A DNA stretch of 64,000 nucleotides. It comes from Paenibacillus sp. Soil522 (GTDB taxonomy: Bacteria; Bacillota; Bacilli; Paenibacillales; Paenibacillaceae). Of this stretch, positions 50,631-58,765 are shown piece by piece. Numbering within the stretch: position 1 is the first letter of the stretch; every line of letters begins with the position of its first letter. A program made the translations under genes and the position numbers. The DNA lies in contig NZ_LMRV01000024.1 of NCBI RefSeq assembly GCF_001428245.1, forward strand, positions 1,507 to 65,506. Reading direction: 5' to 3'. Below the pieces are notes generated by a model. That model searched no databases and was not told where the DNA came from. It saw nothing but the letters and a program-made list of their open reading frames with translations.

Positions 50631-51422
50631 TTGAATGATGCAATGATCATGTTAAAGAAAACGAGCCGAACTTTTTATATTCCCATTAACCGTTTAAAAG
50701 AAGGATTAAAAGAAGCCGTCGCGTCTGCTTATCTATGCATGAGGGCTATTGATGAAATCGAGGATCATGAAATAATTGCGGATGATTTGAAGGTGAAGCT
50801 CTTACTCGGGATCCATGATATATTCCAATCCACTGACGTTATCGCGGGCACGCAAAAGCTAATGGCCCCATATAGCAAAGTGCTGCCAGCCGTTACCTTG
50901 CAGTTGGACGAGTGGGCACAGCTTTGTCCTCCTTCCGTCGCCGAAGTGGTATACCGTTATATTGCGATGATGGCCAAGCAGATGGCTGATTGGGTTCATG
51001 AGAGCTGGAACATTCGAACGGAGGACGATTTGGACCGTTACACCTATAGCGTAGCCGGTATGGTAGGGGAAATGCTGTCCGAAATATGGTTCTGGTATGA
51101 CGGTACGAAAACCGACAAAATAAAAGCGGTTGCTTTTGGCAGAGGGCTGCAAGCCGTAAATATTCTTCGCAATCGCACGGAGGATTTGGAACGCGGCGTA
51201 GACTTTTTTCCTGATGGCTGGGGGCCGAAGGAGATGATCCAGTATACGCGCCGCAATCTGAAATTGGCGGATGCCTATATCGTGGAATTAAAAGGCGGTC
51301 CGGCCTTGGATTTCTGTAAAATTCCGCTTACCTTAGCGCATGCGACGGTTAATTTAATTGCGGCCGGCGGCAATAAATTAACGAGAGATGCGGTTATGAA
51401 GCTTGTGAATAGCATTAATTAA
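50631..51422 (+). CDS. Squalene/phytoene synthase-family protein
   Basis: 263 residues of the trans-isoprenyl diphosphate synthase, head-to-head type. The first aspartate motif is in YLCMRAIDEIEDHE (residues 35-48), and the second region is QAVNILRNRTEDLERGVDFFP near residue 177. Members join two prenyl diphosphates to squalene, phytoene or dehydrosqualene. AAGGAG lies eight bases before TTG 50631. There are no hopanoid or carotenoid genes next to it, so the product is unknown. It stands alone between two sugar importer regions with its own terminator. Confidence 0.85.
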   Translation: MNDAMIMLKKTSRTFYIPINRLKEGLKEAVASAYLCMRAIDEIEDHEIIADDLKVKLLLGIHDIFQSTDVIAGTQKLMAPYSKVLPAVTLQLDEWAQLCPPSVAEVVYRYIAMMAKQMADWVHESWNIRTEDDLDRYTYSVAGMVGEMLSEIWFWYDGTKTDKIKAVAFGRGLQAVNILRNRTEDLERGVDFFPDGWGPKEMIQYTRRNLKLADAYIVELKGGPALDFCKIPLTLAHATVNLIAAGGNKLTRDAVMKLVNSIN

Positions 51423-51433
51423 ACATCCGGCCT

Positions 51434-51486
51434 AACAAATAAACGCAAAGCCCATCACGATCATCGGCTTGCGTTTATTTGTTTTT
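51434..51486 (+). terminator. Terminator of the squalene/phytoene synthase-like gene
   Basis: AACAAATAAACGCAA (51434-51448) pairs perfectly with TTGCGTTTATTTGTT (51469-51483), followed by TTT. Confidence 0.88.
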
Positions 51487-51646
51487 GCTTGGTTGGCGGG
51501 CAATTAAGCGGACGAGGAATGAGAGCGCAACTTTCGGGTTAGTTTACATGAAGGCTACAATTGTTTAGATTGGGGCATATACGGAAAACGGCTCGGTTTG
51601 CTACGATAAATAGGCAGCAAATATACAATAGAGAGGGGAAAATGCA

Positions 51647-53314
51647 ATGATGAAAAGTAAATGGATAGCGATCATGCTCATACTTGCTATCTTAACCGTT
51701 GTTGGTTGTTCGAATGGGGGGAATAATGTTTCAAAAGCAGCTGACGAAGAAGCGCCGGCCCAAAATGCCGAAGGGAAATTTGAACCTCCCGTTACGATAA
51801 CGACGGCTCGTGTTGTAGGGTCGGACTATACCTTTATCAACGGAGAGGATATCAATAATAATGTCCATAATAAATGGGCGAAAGACAAGCTTGGCATAGA
51901 AATTAAAGATCTGTGGGATACACCGGATAATGCAGCCTATCATACAAAAATTAGACTTTCACTCACGACGAAAGATCAATTGCCCGATGTATTTATTGTC
52001 CAGGACACTAACTTGATTGCGGACTTGATTCAGTCCGGGCAAGTAAAGGATATTGGAGAGGATTTTGAAAAATACGCATCAGACCGGATTAAAAAGGTTT
52101 ATGCGGATAACAGCGAAGCGCTGAATCAAGTGAAAGATGGAAAGCAGCTGCTGGGTCTTCCGATTTATTCCGGTGGAGACGGGACAAACCCTGTTTTATG
52201 GATTCGTCAGGATTGGCTGGACAAGCTGAAGTTGAAAGCGCCTACAACAATCGAAGAGTTCGAGACGGTTATGGATGCATTTACGACTCAAGATCCGGAC
52301 GGCAATAACAAGAACGATACGTTTGGGTTCAGTTTTTCAGCGAGAAATGGATTTTCTAATTGGATGTCGGATGTCAGCTTTGTATTTGGTGCTTTTACCG
52401 GCAAGTTCATTCCAGGGGCATGGCAGAAAGCGGAAGACGGCAGCTTGAAGTATGGATCGGTGCAGCCGGAAATCAAGCAAGGCCTTGGCAAACTAAATGA
52501 ATGGTACAAGAAAGGATACTTAGATCCGGAACTAGCTGCCGTTGATGAAGTAAAAGCGACAGAAAGCTTCATTCAAGGGAAGTCCGGTATGATTGCCGCT
52601 CCATTCTGGTCATATGGCTGGCCGCTTGGGGACGTAAAAGGCGTTAATCCCGATGCGCAGCTTCGGGCATATATGCTGCCTGCAGGAGTTGACGGCAAAT
52701 CCGCCCGCTACACCGGCTATGTGAATGAAGGCAAGGTTATGATGTTTAACAAAAACTTTAAGCATATGGATGCATTCTTCCTCTATTTAGATAAAATATA
52801 TGATAGTGCATTCGAGACGGGCGATTTCAAGAATGGATTCTTTGAAGGCTATGATTATGCTATCGTTGATGGAGAGGTTGTTTATGATCCGAAAAAATTC
52901 CCTACTCCGCTTGAGAAAGTGGCTTCATCGAGCAAATACAATCTGTTCTGGAACGTTCCGGCCATTCCTTTCCAAGGCTCTGCAAACTATGATTATATTT
53001 TCAAAGGGAACACACCCACGACAAAAGCACATAAAGAAATATTGATTCAGCCTGAGGAGCAGGTGCGCGCCGGTGCGTTGAATTATGAAATGACAGGCAT
53101 TAACGCGCCTACCGAATTTTTGGGAGCGCCTACGGAAACGATGAGAAGCAAGGGCGAAAATTTAAAGACGATGGAGCTTGAAACATTTGCCAAAATTATT
53201 TATGGCAATGAGCCGTTGGATAAATTCGATACGTTCGTAGCGGATTGGAAGAGCAAGGGCGGCGACCAGATCGAGCAAGAAGTGAACGCATGGTACAAGA
53301 GCGTTAATCCATAA
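51647..53314 (+). CDS. Extracellular sugar-binding lipoprotein, set 2
   Basis: 555 residues. The lipoprotein signal ends at TVVGC with C21, followed by an Asn/Gly linker. The body is a CUT1-type binding protein with VLWIRQDWLDKLKLKAPTTI and FTTQDPDGNNKNDTFGF, as in the set 1 lipoprotein. There are no permease genes next to it on this strand. The permeases at 56888-58748, beyond the convergent YesN/YesM pair, are the likely partners. GAGAGGGG precedes tandem ATG codons at 51647 and 51650. Confidence 0.92.
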   Translation: MMKSKWIAIMLILAILTVVGCSNGGNNVSKAADEEAPAQNAEGKFEPPVTITTARVVGSDYTFINGEDINNNVHNKWAKDKLGIEIKDLWDTPDNAAYHTKIRLSLTTKDQLPDVFIVQDTNLIADLIQSGQVKDIGEDFEKYASDRIKKVYADNSEALNQVKDGKQLLGLPIYSGGDGTNPVLWIRQDWLDKLKLKAPTTIEEFETVMDAFTTQDPDGNNKNDTFGFSFSARNGFSNWMSDVSFVFGAFTGKFIPGAWQKAEDGSLKYGSVQPEIKQGLGKLNEWYKKGYLDPELAAVDEVKATESFIQGKSGMIAAPFWSYGWPLGDVKGVNPDAQLRAYMLPAGVDGKSARYTGYVNEGKVMMFNKNFKHMDAFFLYLDKIYDSAFETGDFKNGFFEGYDYAIVDGEVVYDPKKFPTPLEKVASSSKYNLFWNVPAIPFQGSANYDYIFKGNTPTTKAHKEILIQPEEQVRAGALNYEMTGINAPTEFLGAPTETMRSKGENLKTMELETFAKIIYGNEPLDKFDTFVADWKSKGGDQIEQEVNAWYKSVNP

Positions 53315-53322
53315 GAATTGAG

Positions 53323-53370
53323 AAAAGGCTGGTCTGAGTAACTTTCTACTTAGACGCAGCCTTTTTTTTT
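53323..53370. terminator. Bidirectional terminator between set 2 lipoprotein and YesN genes
   Basis: AAAAGGCTG-GTCTGAGT and ACTTAGACGCAGCCTTTT form an interrupted stem with a long T run on the plus strand and TTTTCTC on the minus strand. It separates two convergent genes. Confidence 0.75.
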
Positions 53371-54970
53371 ATCGATTCCGGTAGACTTGCGGCGTAACGT
53401 CGTAATATTCCTTGAACAGCCTTATAAAATATTGTGTTTTCTGATAGCCGACCTCTTCGGAAATATCGGATACCTTCTTGTTCGTTGTCTTTAGGAGCAG
53501 CGCGGCTTTCTCCATACGGACTCGGGAAATGTAGGAGGACAAGCTTTCTCCCGTTTCCTTCTTATACAGCCGCGACAGGTAAACAGGGTGAAGGTATACA
53601 TGCTCGCCAACGCGGGTAAGCGATACGTCTTCCTGCAAATGCTTTTCGATGAAGCTATGGATTTGCCTGATGATATGGTTTCCTCCAGATGACGGCTCCT
53701 GAAGCGCCCGTTCGAATTGCTCAATGAGCGGAAATGCCCATTCCTTGATCCTGTATGTGGAGTGAAAATAAAACGGATCATGCAGGAAGGTGGGGCTGTC
53801 AATCAGCTCAGCGAACGAATCACCTTGCTTATGAGCAATATACGAGAAGCTGCTAAACAAGTAATACACGACCTCCATGAGATGCTGCTGCGTCTGGTAA
53901 GCAGGCATATCAAGCTCCTCCAAAATGGATTGAAGTTTGCCTTGAACCTCTTCCCAGCGTCCGGCATCCATAAGCTGCAATAAAGTAGGCGATTGATGAA
54001 GACGTGTCAACGGCTTTAACGCGATCTCGTCTTCGCTGTCATGAAGCTCGATCAAGCGATTATTTGACGTGCCGATGACTCTTCCGAAAACATTTAGCGA
54101 CTGCAAATATTGACGATGCAGCTCCAGCCTAAAGGAGGTGACGGGCGTTAACAAAACAGATACTGTCCGCTTCATAAAGGTTTCTACCGCTTGCTTCAAG
54201 CTGCCAATCCGTTGCTTCAGTACAGAATAAGGCTCGGATGGTTGCAGGGGCATAACCGCTATGATGAATCGATGTGTATCCTTGCAGGTCCAGAGGGAGG
54301 GAACTTCATTAATTTGCTCAAAAAGTATTTCCTCCGCCATGTTCAGAACCGCATAACTGAACAGCTCGAAATCTTCGCGGCTCGCTGGCTCATCTCCCGT
54401 TTCAATGCGAATCATAGCCAGCACGCAGCTTTGATCGGGCTCAAACGGAAGCTGCAAAGCATGAAGCTGCCGCTCAAGCTCCTTCGCTTCATATTTTTTG
54501 CCGAGCAGCAAATCAAGCAGCAAATGCTCGCGGATGCGAATAAGTCCAAGCTTCAACACATCTTGGGCAGAAGAAAGATTTTTCCTGTTCCGCTCCTCCG
54601 TTTCAAGGTTAGCTAAAGCCTTTCGAAGGCAGCTCGTCATTTCTTCCTCGGTTACAGGCTTTAATAAATAATCGACTGCGCCGAGCTGCAAGGCTTTCTT
54701 CGCATAATGAAATTCAGAGTACCCGGACAATAAGATAACCTTCGTCCCGGGATAATGCTTCTGCAGCGTTTCAAGCAGCTCCAGTCCGCTCGTCTCAGGC
54801 ATTCGGATATCGGTTATGACGATGGATAGCTCTACTTGCCTTGCAATGTCGATTGCCTCCATGGCTGAGCTGGCTCGATATACCGAAGATATGCCGAACG
54901 TCCGCCATGGAATTTCTTCCTCCAAATAATCGAGTACATAGTCCTCATCATCTACCAGTAATACGTTCAT
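53369..54970 (-). CDS. YesN-type response regulator (receiver plus AraC domain), set 2
   Basis: 533 residues. The receiver has VDDED near residue 6, phosphorylation site D54 in VITDIRMPETSG, and LLKPV. The C-terminal AraC domain has VGEHVYLHPVYLSRLYKKET and ISEEVGYQKTQYFIRLFKEY. The ATG follows the stop codon of the kinase gene by one base, with GGGAG inside the end of the kinase gene, so the two are coupled. It probably controls the set 2 importer and glycosidase. Confidence 0.92.
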   Translation of the reverse strand: MNVLLVDDEDYVLDYLEEEIPWRTFGISSVYRASSAMEAIDIARQVELSIVITDIRMPETSGLELLETLQKHYPGTKVILLSGYSEFHYAKKALQLGAVDYLLKPVTEEEMTSCLRKALANLETEERNRKNLSSAQDVLKLGLIRIREHLLLDLLLGKKYEAKELERQLHALQLPFEPDQSCVLAMIRIETGDEPASREDFELFSYAVLNMAEEILFEQINEVPSLWTCKDTHRFIIAVMPLQPSEPYSVLKQRIGSLKQAVETFMKRTVSVLLTPVTSFRLELHRQYLQSLNVFGRVIGTSNNRLIELHDSEDEIALKPLTRLHQSPTLLQLMDAGRWEEVQGKLQSILEELDMPAYQTQQHLMEVVYYLFSSFSYIAHKQGDSFAELIDSPTFLHDPFYFHSTYRIKEWAFPLIEQFERALQEPSSGGNHIIRQIHSFIEKHLQEDVSLTRVGEHVYLHPVYLSRLYKKETGESLSSYISRVRMEKAALLLKTTNKKVSDISEEVGYQKTQYFIRLFKEYYDVTPQVYRNR

Positions 54971-54971
54971 A

Positions 54972-56711
54972 CTAATCTCCCTGCTCTCTGCGCGATAATT
55001 GAACAGTTACCCGGAAGCCACCCCACTCATTTCTGGAGAAGCTGAGGCCGGATTCGGGCCCATAGCGATGGATAAGCCGATGATGCACATTTCGTAAGCC
55101 GCAGCCTATTTCCTCAGAGGGAGCGGCCGTATTAAATACGCGATCCTCCAGCGCCCGCAGCTCCTTGTCTGTAAGGCCAGTGCCGTCATCATCGACCACT
55201 ATGATATAGTGCTCCGCGGTTGACATGCCTTTAATTTGTATAATTCCAGCGTCACGCTTCTGTTCCAAGCCGTGCACGACGGCGTTTTCGGCAAGAGGCT
55301 GCAGAAGCAGGATAGGTACGGATAGAGCGTGCATGGAGGATGGGATGTCAATCGTATAAGCTAATCTTTTGTTGCGAAGCGACTGCACCTCCAAATAGCT
55401 CTCGATTAATCGGATTTCATCCTCAAGCGTCGTTTCCGTACCGGCCTTTCGTGTAATATAGCGGTAAAAATGCGACAGATTTTTGGCCATGGATATGACG
55501 GCCGAAGGAGATTTGTTCGCCATGCTTATGATGTAAAACAAACAATTATACAGAAAATGAGGGTTAATCTGCGACTGTAAATGCTTATATTCCGCTTCTT
55601 GCGTGCGAACCTTTTCTTCATACACGTTCTCGATTAATGCTTGAATCCGTGAAGCCATATCGTTAAACCGTTCAAATAAATAATCGAACTCGTTATTCGT
55701 TTTGACCGTAGCTCTAATGGAATAATTGCCTTCTCCAAGGCTTTCGATCTTGCGAACCAAATAGTTGAACGGTATTCGGAAATGGCGGAAAAATAAATAC
55801 GAAATAGCAATGCCTGCAATACAGAGAAACAACAGGCTGCCATTGACAAGCCATCTTGCTTCTTGAAGGGGACGCAGAAACTCGTCCAATCGGATATAGC
55901 TCACAATCATGCCCCCAAGCGATGGACTGCTTACCGATTGGACCAAATACTGCTCACCGTTCATCTTGAGTACGGTAAGCCTTGGATGAATGGATGAAAT
56001 ATTTACATCAAAGACGCCCCCTGCGCGAAGCTGAGGGATCAATATCCTGTCCACTGTACCATCTGCAATCATCTCGGCTCCCGGATAATAATAGAGGGAA
56101 GTACCGTTACCCGCAGCATCCAGCCCTTTCAGCATAGATTGCAAGTATTCGCCGGATAACGTCGTCTCTACAACAGAGACCGTATTGCTCAAATTGGGCG
56201 CCGATATGGCAGGGTTAGTAAGAAGCAAATGAAAGGTGAGCTTCCCTTGCTCATTTCGGACAAACCATTGATTTTTTGGCTGCTTAACGAGCTCTTCCTG
56301 ATTGAATTGGTGGTCTGAAGCCGTTGAAATAACTTCGTTAATCGAAGGAAAGTACACATTTAATTGATCAATGAGCGGCTCGGTCTGACTTTGAAGAATA
56401 AGCTTCTCTTCCACGGTCTTCCTCATTAGCAGATGATCAAGATATTCAGGAAATTCAGCTGAGCTTACATATGCCTTTATAGTCGAGTCGTTCACAAGCA
56501 GCAGCATTTGCTTCTCGAGCTGCCGCAGCGACTGCTCCATCTGCGCGGCAGTAAACTCCAACTGCTTCGAGGCAGAGGATTCCAGCGTCTGTCTAACCAC
56601 ATTAACGCTCGTATGATTGGCATAAGCGAATAAAGCGGTTGCTGGTATCAACATAGCAGCAAGCATAATAAGAAGCCTGCGAAATAACTTGTATTTAATC
56701 AAGCCGTTCAC
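54972..56711 (-). CDS. YesM-type sensor histidine kinase, set 2
   Basis: 579 residues. Membrane helices lie near residues 10-30 and 285-310, with an extracellular sensor between. A HAMP domain follows, then phosphoacceptor H385 in SQINPHFLYNCLF and the HATPase motifs LQPLAENAVVHG, VDDDGTGL and GCGLRNVHHRL. The start is GTG with only a weak AGGA nearby. It is divergent from the set 2 permease genes, the usual layout of such sugar-sensing loci. Confidence 0.92.
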   Translation of the reverse strand: MNGLIKYKLFRRLLIMLAAMLIPATALFAYANHTSVNVVRQTLESSASKQLEFTAAQMEQSLRQLEKQMLLLVNDSTIKAYVSSAEFPEYLDHLLMRKTVEEKLILQSQTEPLIDQLNVYFPSINEVISTASDHQFNQEELVKQPKNQWFVRNEQGKLTFHLLLTNPAISAPNLSNTVSVVETTLSGEYLQSMLKGLDAAGNGTSLYYYPGAEMIADGTVDRILIPQLRAGGVFDVNISSIHPRLTVLKMNGEQYLVQSVSSPSLGGMIVSYIRLDEFLRPLQEARWLVNGSLLFLCIAGIAISYLFFRHFRIPFNYLVRKIESLGEGNYSIRATVKTNNEFDYLFERFNDMASRIQALIENVYEEKVRTQEAEYKHLQSQINPHFLYNCLFYIISMANKSPSAVISMAKNLSHFYRYITRKAGTETTLEDEIRLIESYLEVQSLRNKRLAYTIDIPSSMHALSVPILLLQPLAENAVVHGLEQKRDAGIIQIKGMSTAEHYIIVVDDDGTGLTDKELRALEDRVFNTAAPSEEIGCGLRNVHHRLIHRYGPESGLSFSRNEWGGFRVTVQLSRREQGD

Positions 56712-56851
56712 ATCCTAAACCGGATATTAGCAAAACAGGTTATGAGTGGGGTTACAGATGTTAAGACCTTGTCATAGGTGGGGTTCTTTGCCGTTGGTAT
56801 AATAATAGCAGAAGCCAAACAAAGTGCAATCATGGCAATTATCATAATGAC

Positions 56852-56890
56852 AGAGAGGGGATTTACATGATAGAGAGGGGATTTACTATG
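56852..56890 (+). promoter_or_regulatory. Tandemly duplicated ribosome binding site and start codon
   Basis: AGAGAGGGGATTTACATG (56852-56869) is repeated as AGAGAGGGGATTTACTATG (56872-56890). Both ATG codons (56867 and 56888) are in frame with the permease and each has its own AGAGGGG site. The permease could start at either place, with or without seven extra residues. Confidence 0.8.
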
Positions 56891-57847
56891 AAAAGCGGTC
56901 TCGGAAAGTCGATCGCACAGCATCCGGCAGATAAATCGGTTTCGAAATGGAAGAGAGGGCTAAGAAAGACATGGCCGCTTCATCTATTAATTTTGCCGGC
57001 TACAATAATAGCTATTGTATTCCATTACTTGCCGATTTTTGGCCTCGTTATGGCCTTTCAGGATTATAAGCCTTGGCTAGGCTTCATTAAATCGGACTTC
57101 GTCGGTCTGAAGCATTTTTATTCGTTGTTCATGTTTGATGAATCGGTTCAGGTAATATGGAACACCTTGATTATTTCGGTATTGAAAATCGTGTGCGGGC
57201 TGCTAGTGCCGATCGCCATTGCTTTATTGCTTAATGAAATTCGCAAGGACGGGATGAAGCGCAGCATCCAGACGCTCGTCTATCTTCCGCACTTTTTATC
57301 TTGGGTTATATTGGGCGGTATTTTAATCGACTTATTGTCGGTTAAAGGCGGGATTGTGAACCGCATGCTCATTGACTGGTTCGGTCTGCAGCCTATTTTC
57401 TTTCTGGGAGATGGAGATTGGTTCCGCTTCATTGTGGTAGTCAGTGATATCTGGAAGGAGTTCGGCTTCAGTATGATTATTTATTTGGCTGCCATTGCCG
57501 GTGTCAATCCTGCCTTGTACGAGGCAGCCGAGGTGGACGGGGCCACGCGGCTGCAGCAAACGATTCATGTGACGCTGCCGGTCATGCTGCCTATTATCGT
57601 TGTTGTTGCCACCTTGCAGCTAGGCAATGTGCTGAATGCAGGTTTCGATCAAATATTCAACTTATATAATCCGCTTGTTTATTCCAAAGGCGACGTCATC
57701 GATACATTCGTTTATCGCTCCGCTATGCTTAAGGGTGATTTCAGCTTCGCAACCGCGGTCGGATTATTTAAATCAATGATTAGTTTTGTCCTCATTATTT
57801 TTTCATATCGGCTAGCTCATAAATTCGCGAATTATCGGATTTTCTAG
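56888..57847 (+). CDS. ABC sugar importer permease, LplB type, set 2
   Basis: 319 residues from ATG 56888, or 326 from the in-frame ATG 56867 of the duplicated start region. There are six hydrophobic segments. The ATPase-contact loop is YEAAEVDGATRLQQTIHVTL near residue 218. The LLILPATIIAIVFHYLPIFGLVMAFQDYKPW segment is typical of the family. It forms the importer with the next gene and probably the lipoprotein at 51647. No ATPase gene is present. Confidence 0.93.
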   Translation: MKSGLGKSIAQHPADKSVSKWKRGLRKTWPLHLLILPATIIAIVFHYLPIFGLVMAFQDYKPWLGFIKSDFVGLKHFYSLFMFDESVQVIWNTLIISVLKIVCGLLVPIAIALLLNEIRKDGMKRSIQTLVYLPHFLSWVILGGILIDLLSVKGGIVNRMLIDWFGLQPIFFLGDGDWFRFIVVVSDIWKEFGFSMIIYLAAIAGVNPALYEAAEVDGATRLQQTIHVTLPVMLPIIVVVATLQLGNVLNAGFDQIFNLYNPLVYSKGDVIDTFVYRSAMLKGDFSFATAVGLFKSMISFVLIIFSYRLAHKFANYRIF

Positions 57848-57869
57848 AGAAAAAGGAGGAGAGCGAATA

Positions 57870-58748
57870 ATGTATTATAAATCGACGGGCTATAGAGTCT
57901 TCAACGCTTTTAATCATCTGTTCTTGATCGGGTTGTCTCTGTTATGCATACTGCCTCTGCTGCATGTACTGGCGGTATCCTTTAGCGGCAAAGCAGCGGC
58001 AACCGCCAATATTGTAAACTTATGGCCGGTGGATTTCACTTTGGAATCATACCAGAAGACAATCGACAATCCGGCTTTCGTTAAGGCGTTGTTTTATTCC
58101 GTATACCGAACGGTACTCGGCACGGCATTCGGCATGGCGGTAATTGTTTTTGCCGGATATGCGTTATCCAAAAGGTACACGGAGTTCAAAAGCCGCAACG
58201 GCTACATGTGGTTTTTTGTTTTCACCATGTTATTTTCGGGCGGACTCGTACCGGGCTATATACTTATTACTAATTTGCATTTGATCAACACGATCTGGGC
58301 GCTCGTATTGCCCTCAGCGCTCAGCGTATACAATATGATACTCCTTATGAATTTTTTCCGTACGATACCTGCCGAGATGGAGGAGGCTGCGTTAATCGAC
58401 GGGGCCGGGCTGTTTCGGATTTTATTCAGTATCCACTTGCCGGTGTCCCTTCCGGCGATGGCGACGATTACGCTCTTCACGCTAGTCGGTCATTGGAACT
58501 CATGGTTTGACGGTCTAATTTATATGATGGATACGAATAAATATCCGCTCGCTACCTTTCTGCAAACCGTCGTTGTTCAGCAGGATTTCAGCAAGATGAG
58601 CATCGATCCGGAGGATATGGCTAATCTGTCGCAGCGGACGGTTAAAGCGGCGCAAATTTTTATAGGGGCGCTGCCTATATTGTTTGTTTATCCTTTTCTG
58701 CAAAAATATTTCGTAAAAGGTATCGTGCTTGGATCGGTAAAAGAGTAG
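57870..58748 (+). CDS. ABC sugar importer permease, YtcP type, set 2
   Basis: 292 residues with six hydrophobic segments. The ATPase-contact loop is EEAALIDGAGLFRILFSIHL near residue 171. The end YPFLQKYFVKGIVLGSVKE matches the set 1 counterpart. AAAGGAGGAG lies 12 bases before ATG 57870, in an operon with the LplB-type gene before and the glycosidase after it. Confidence 0.93.
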   Translation: MYYKSTGYRVFNAFNHLFLIGLSLLCILPLLHVLAVSFSGKAAATANIVNLWPVDFTLESYQKTIDNPAFVKALFYSVYRTVLGTAFGMAVIVFAGYALSKRYTEFKSRNGYMWFFVFTMLFSGGLVPGYILITNLHLINTIWALVLPSALSVYNMILLMNFFRTIPAEMEEAALIDGAGLFRILFSIHLPVSLPAMATITLFTLVGHWNSWFDGLIYMMDTNKYPLATFLQTVVVQQDFSKMSIDPEDMANLSQRTVKAAQIFIGALPILFVYPFLQKYFVKGIVLGSVKE

Positions 58749-58765
58749 CTAAGGAGATGAATAAG

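Noticed and set aside
56769-56803. Promoter TTGTCA ... TATAAT before the set 2 permease gene
   Set aside because: The spacer is 23 nt, too long for a sigma-A promoter, so I do not claim it.
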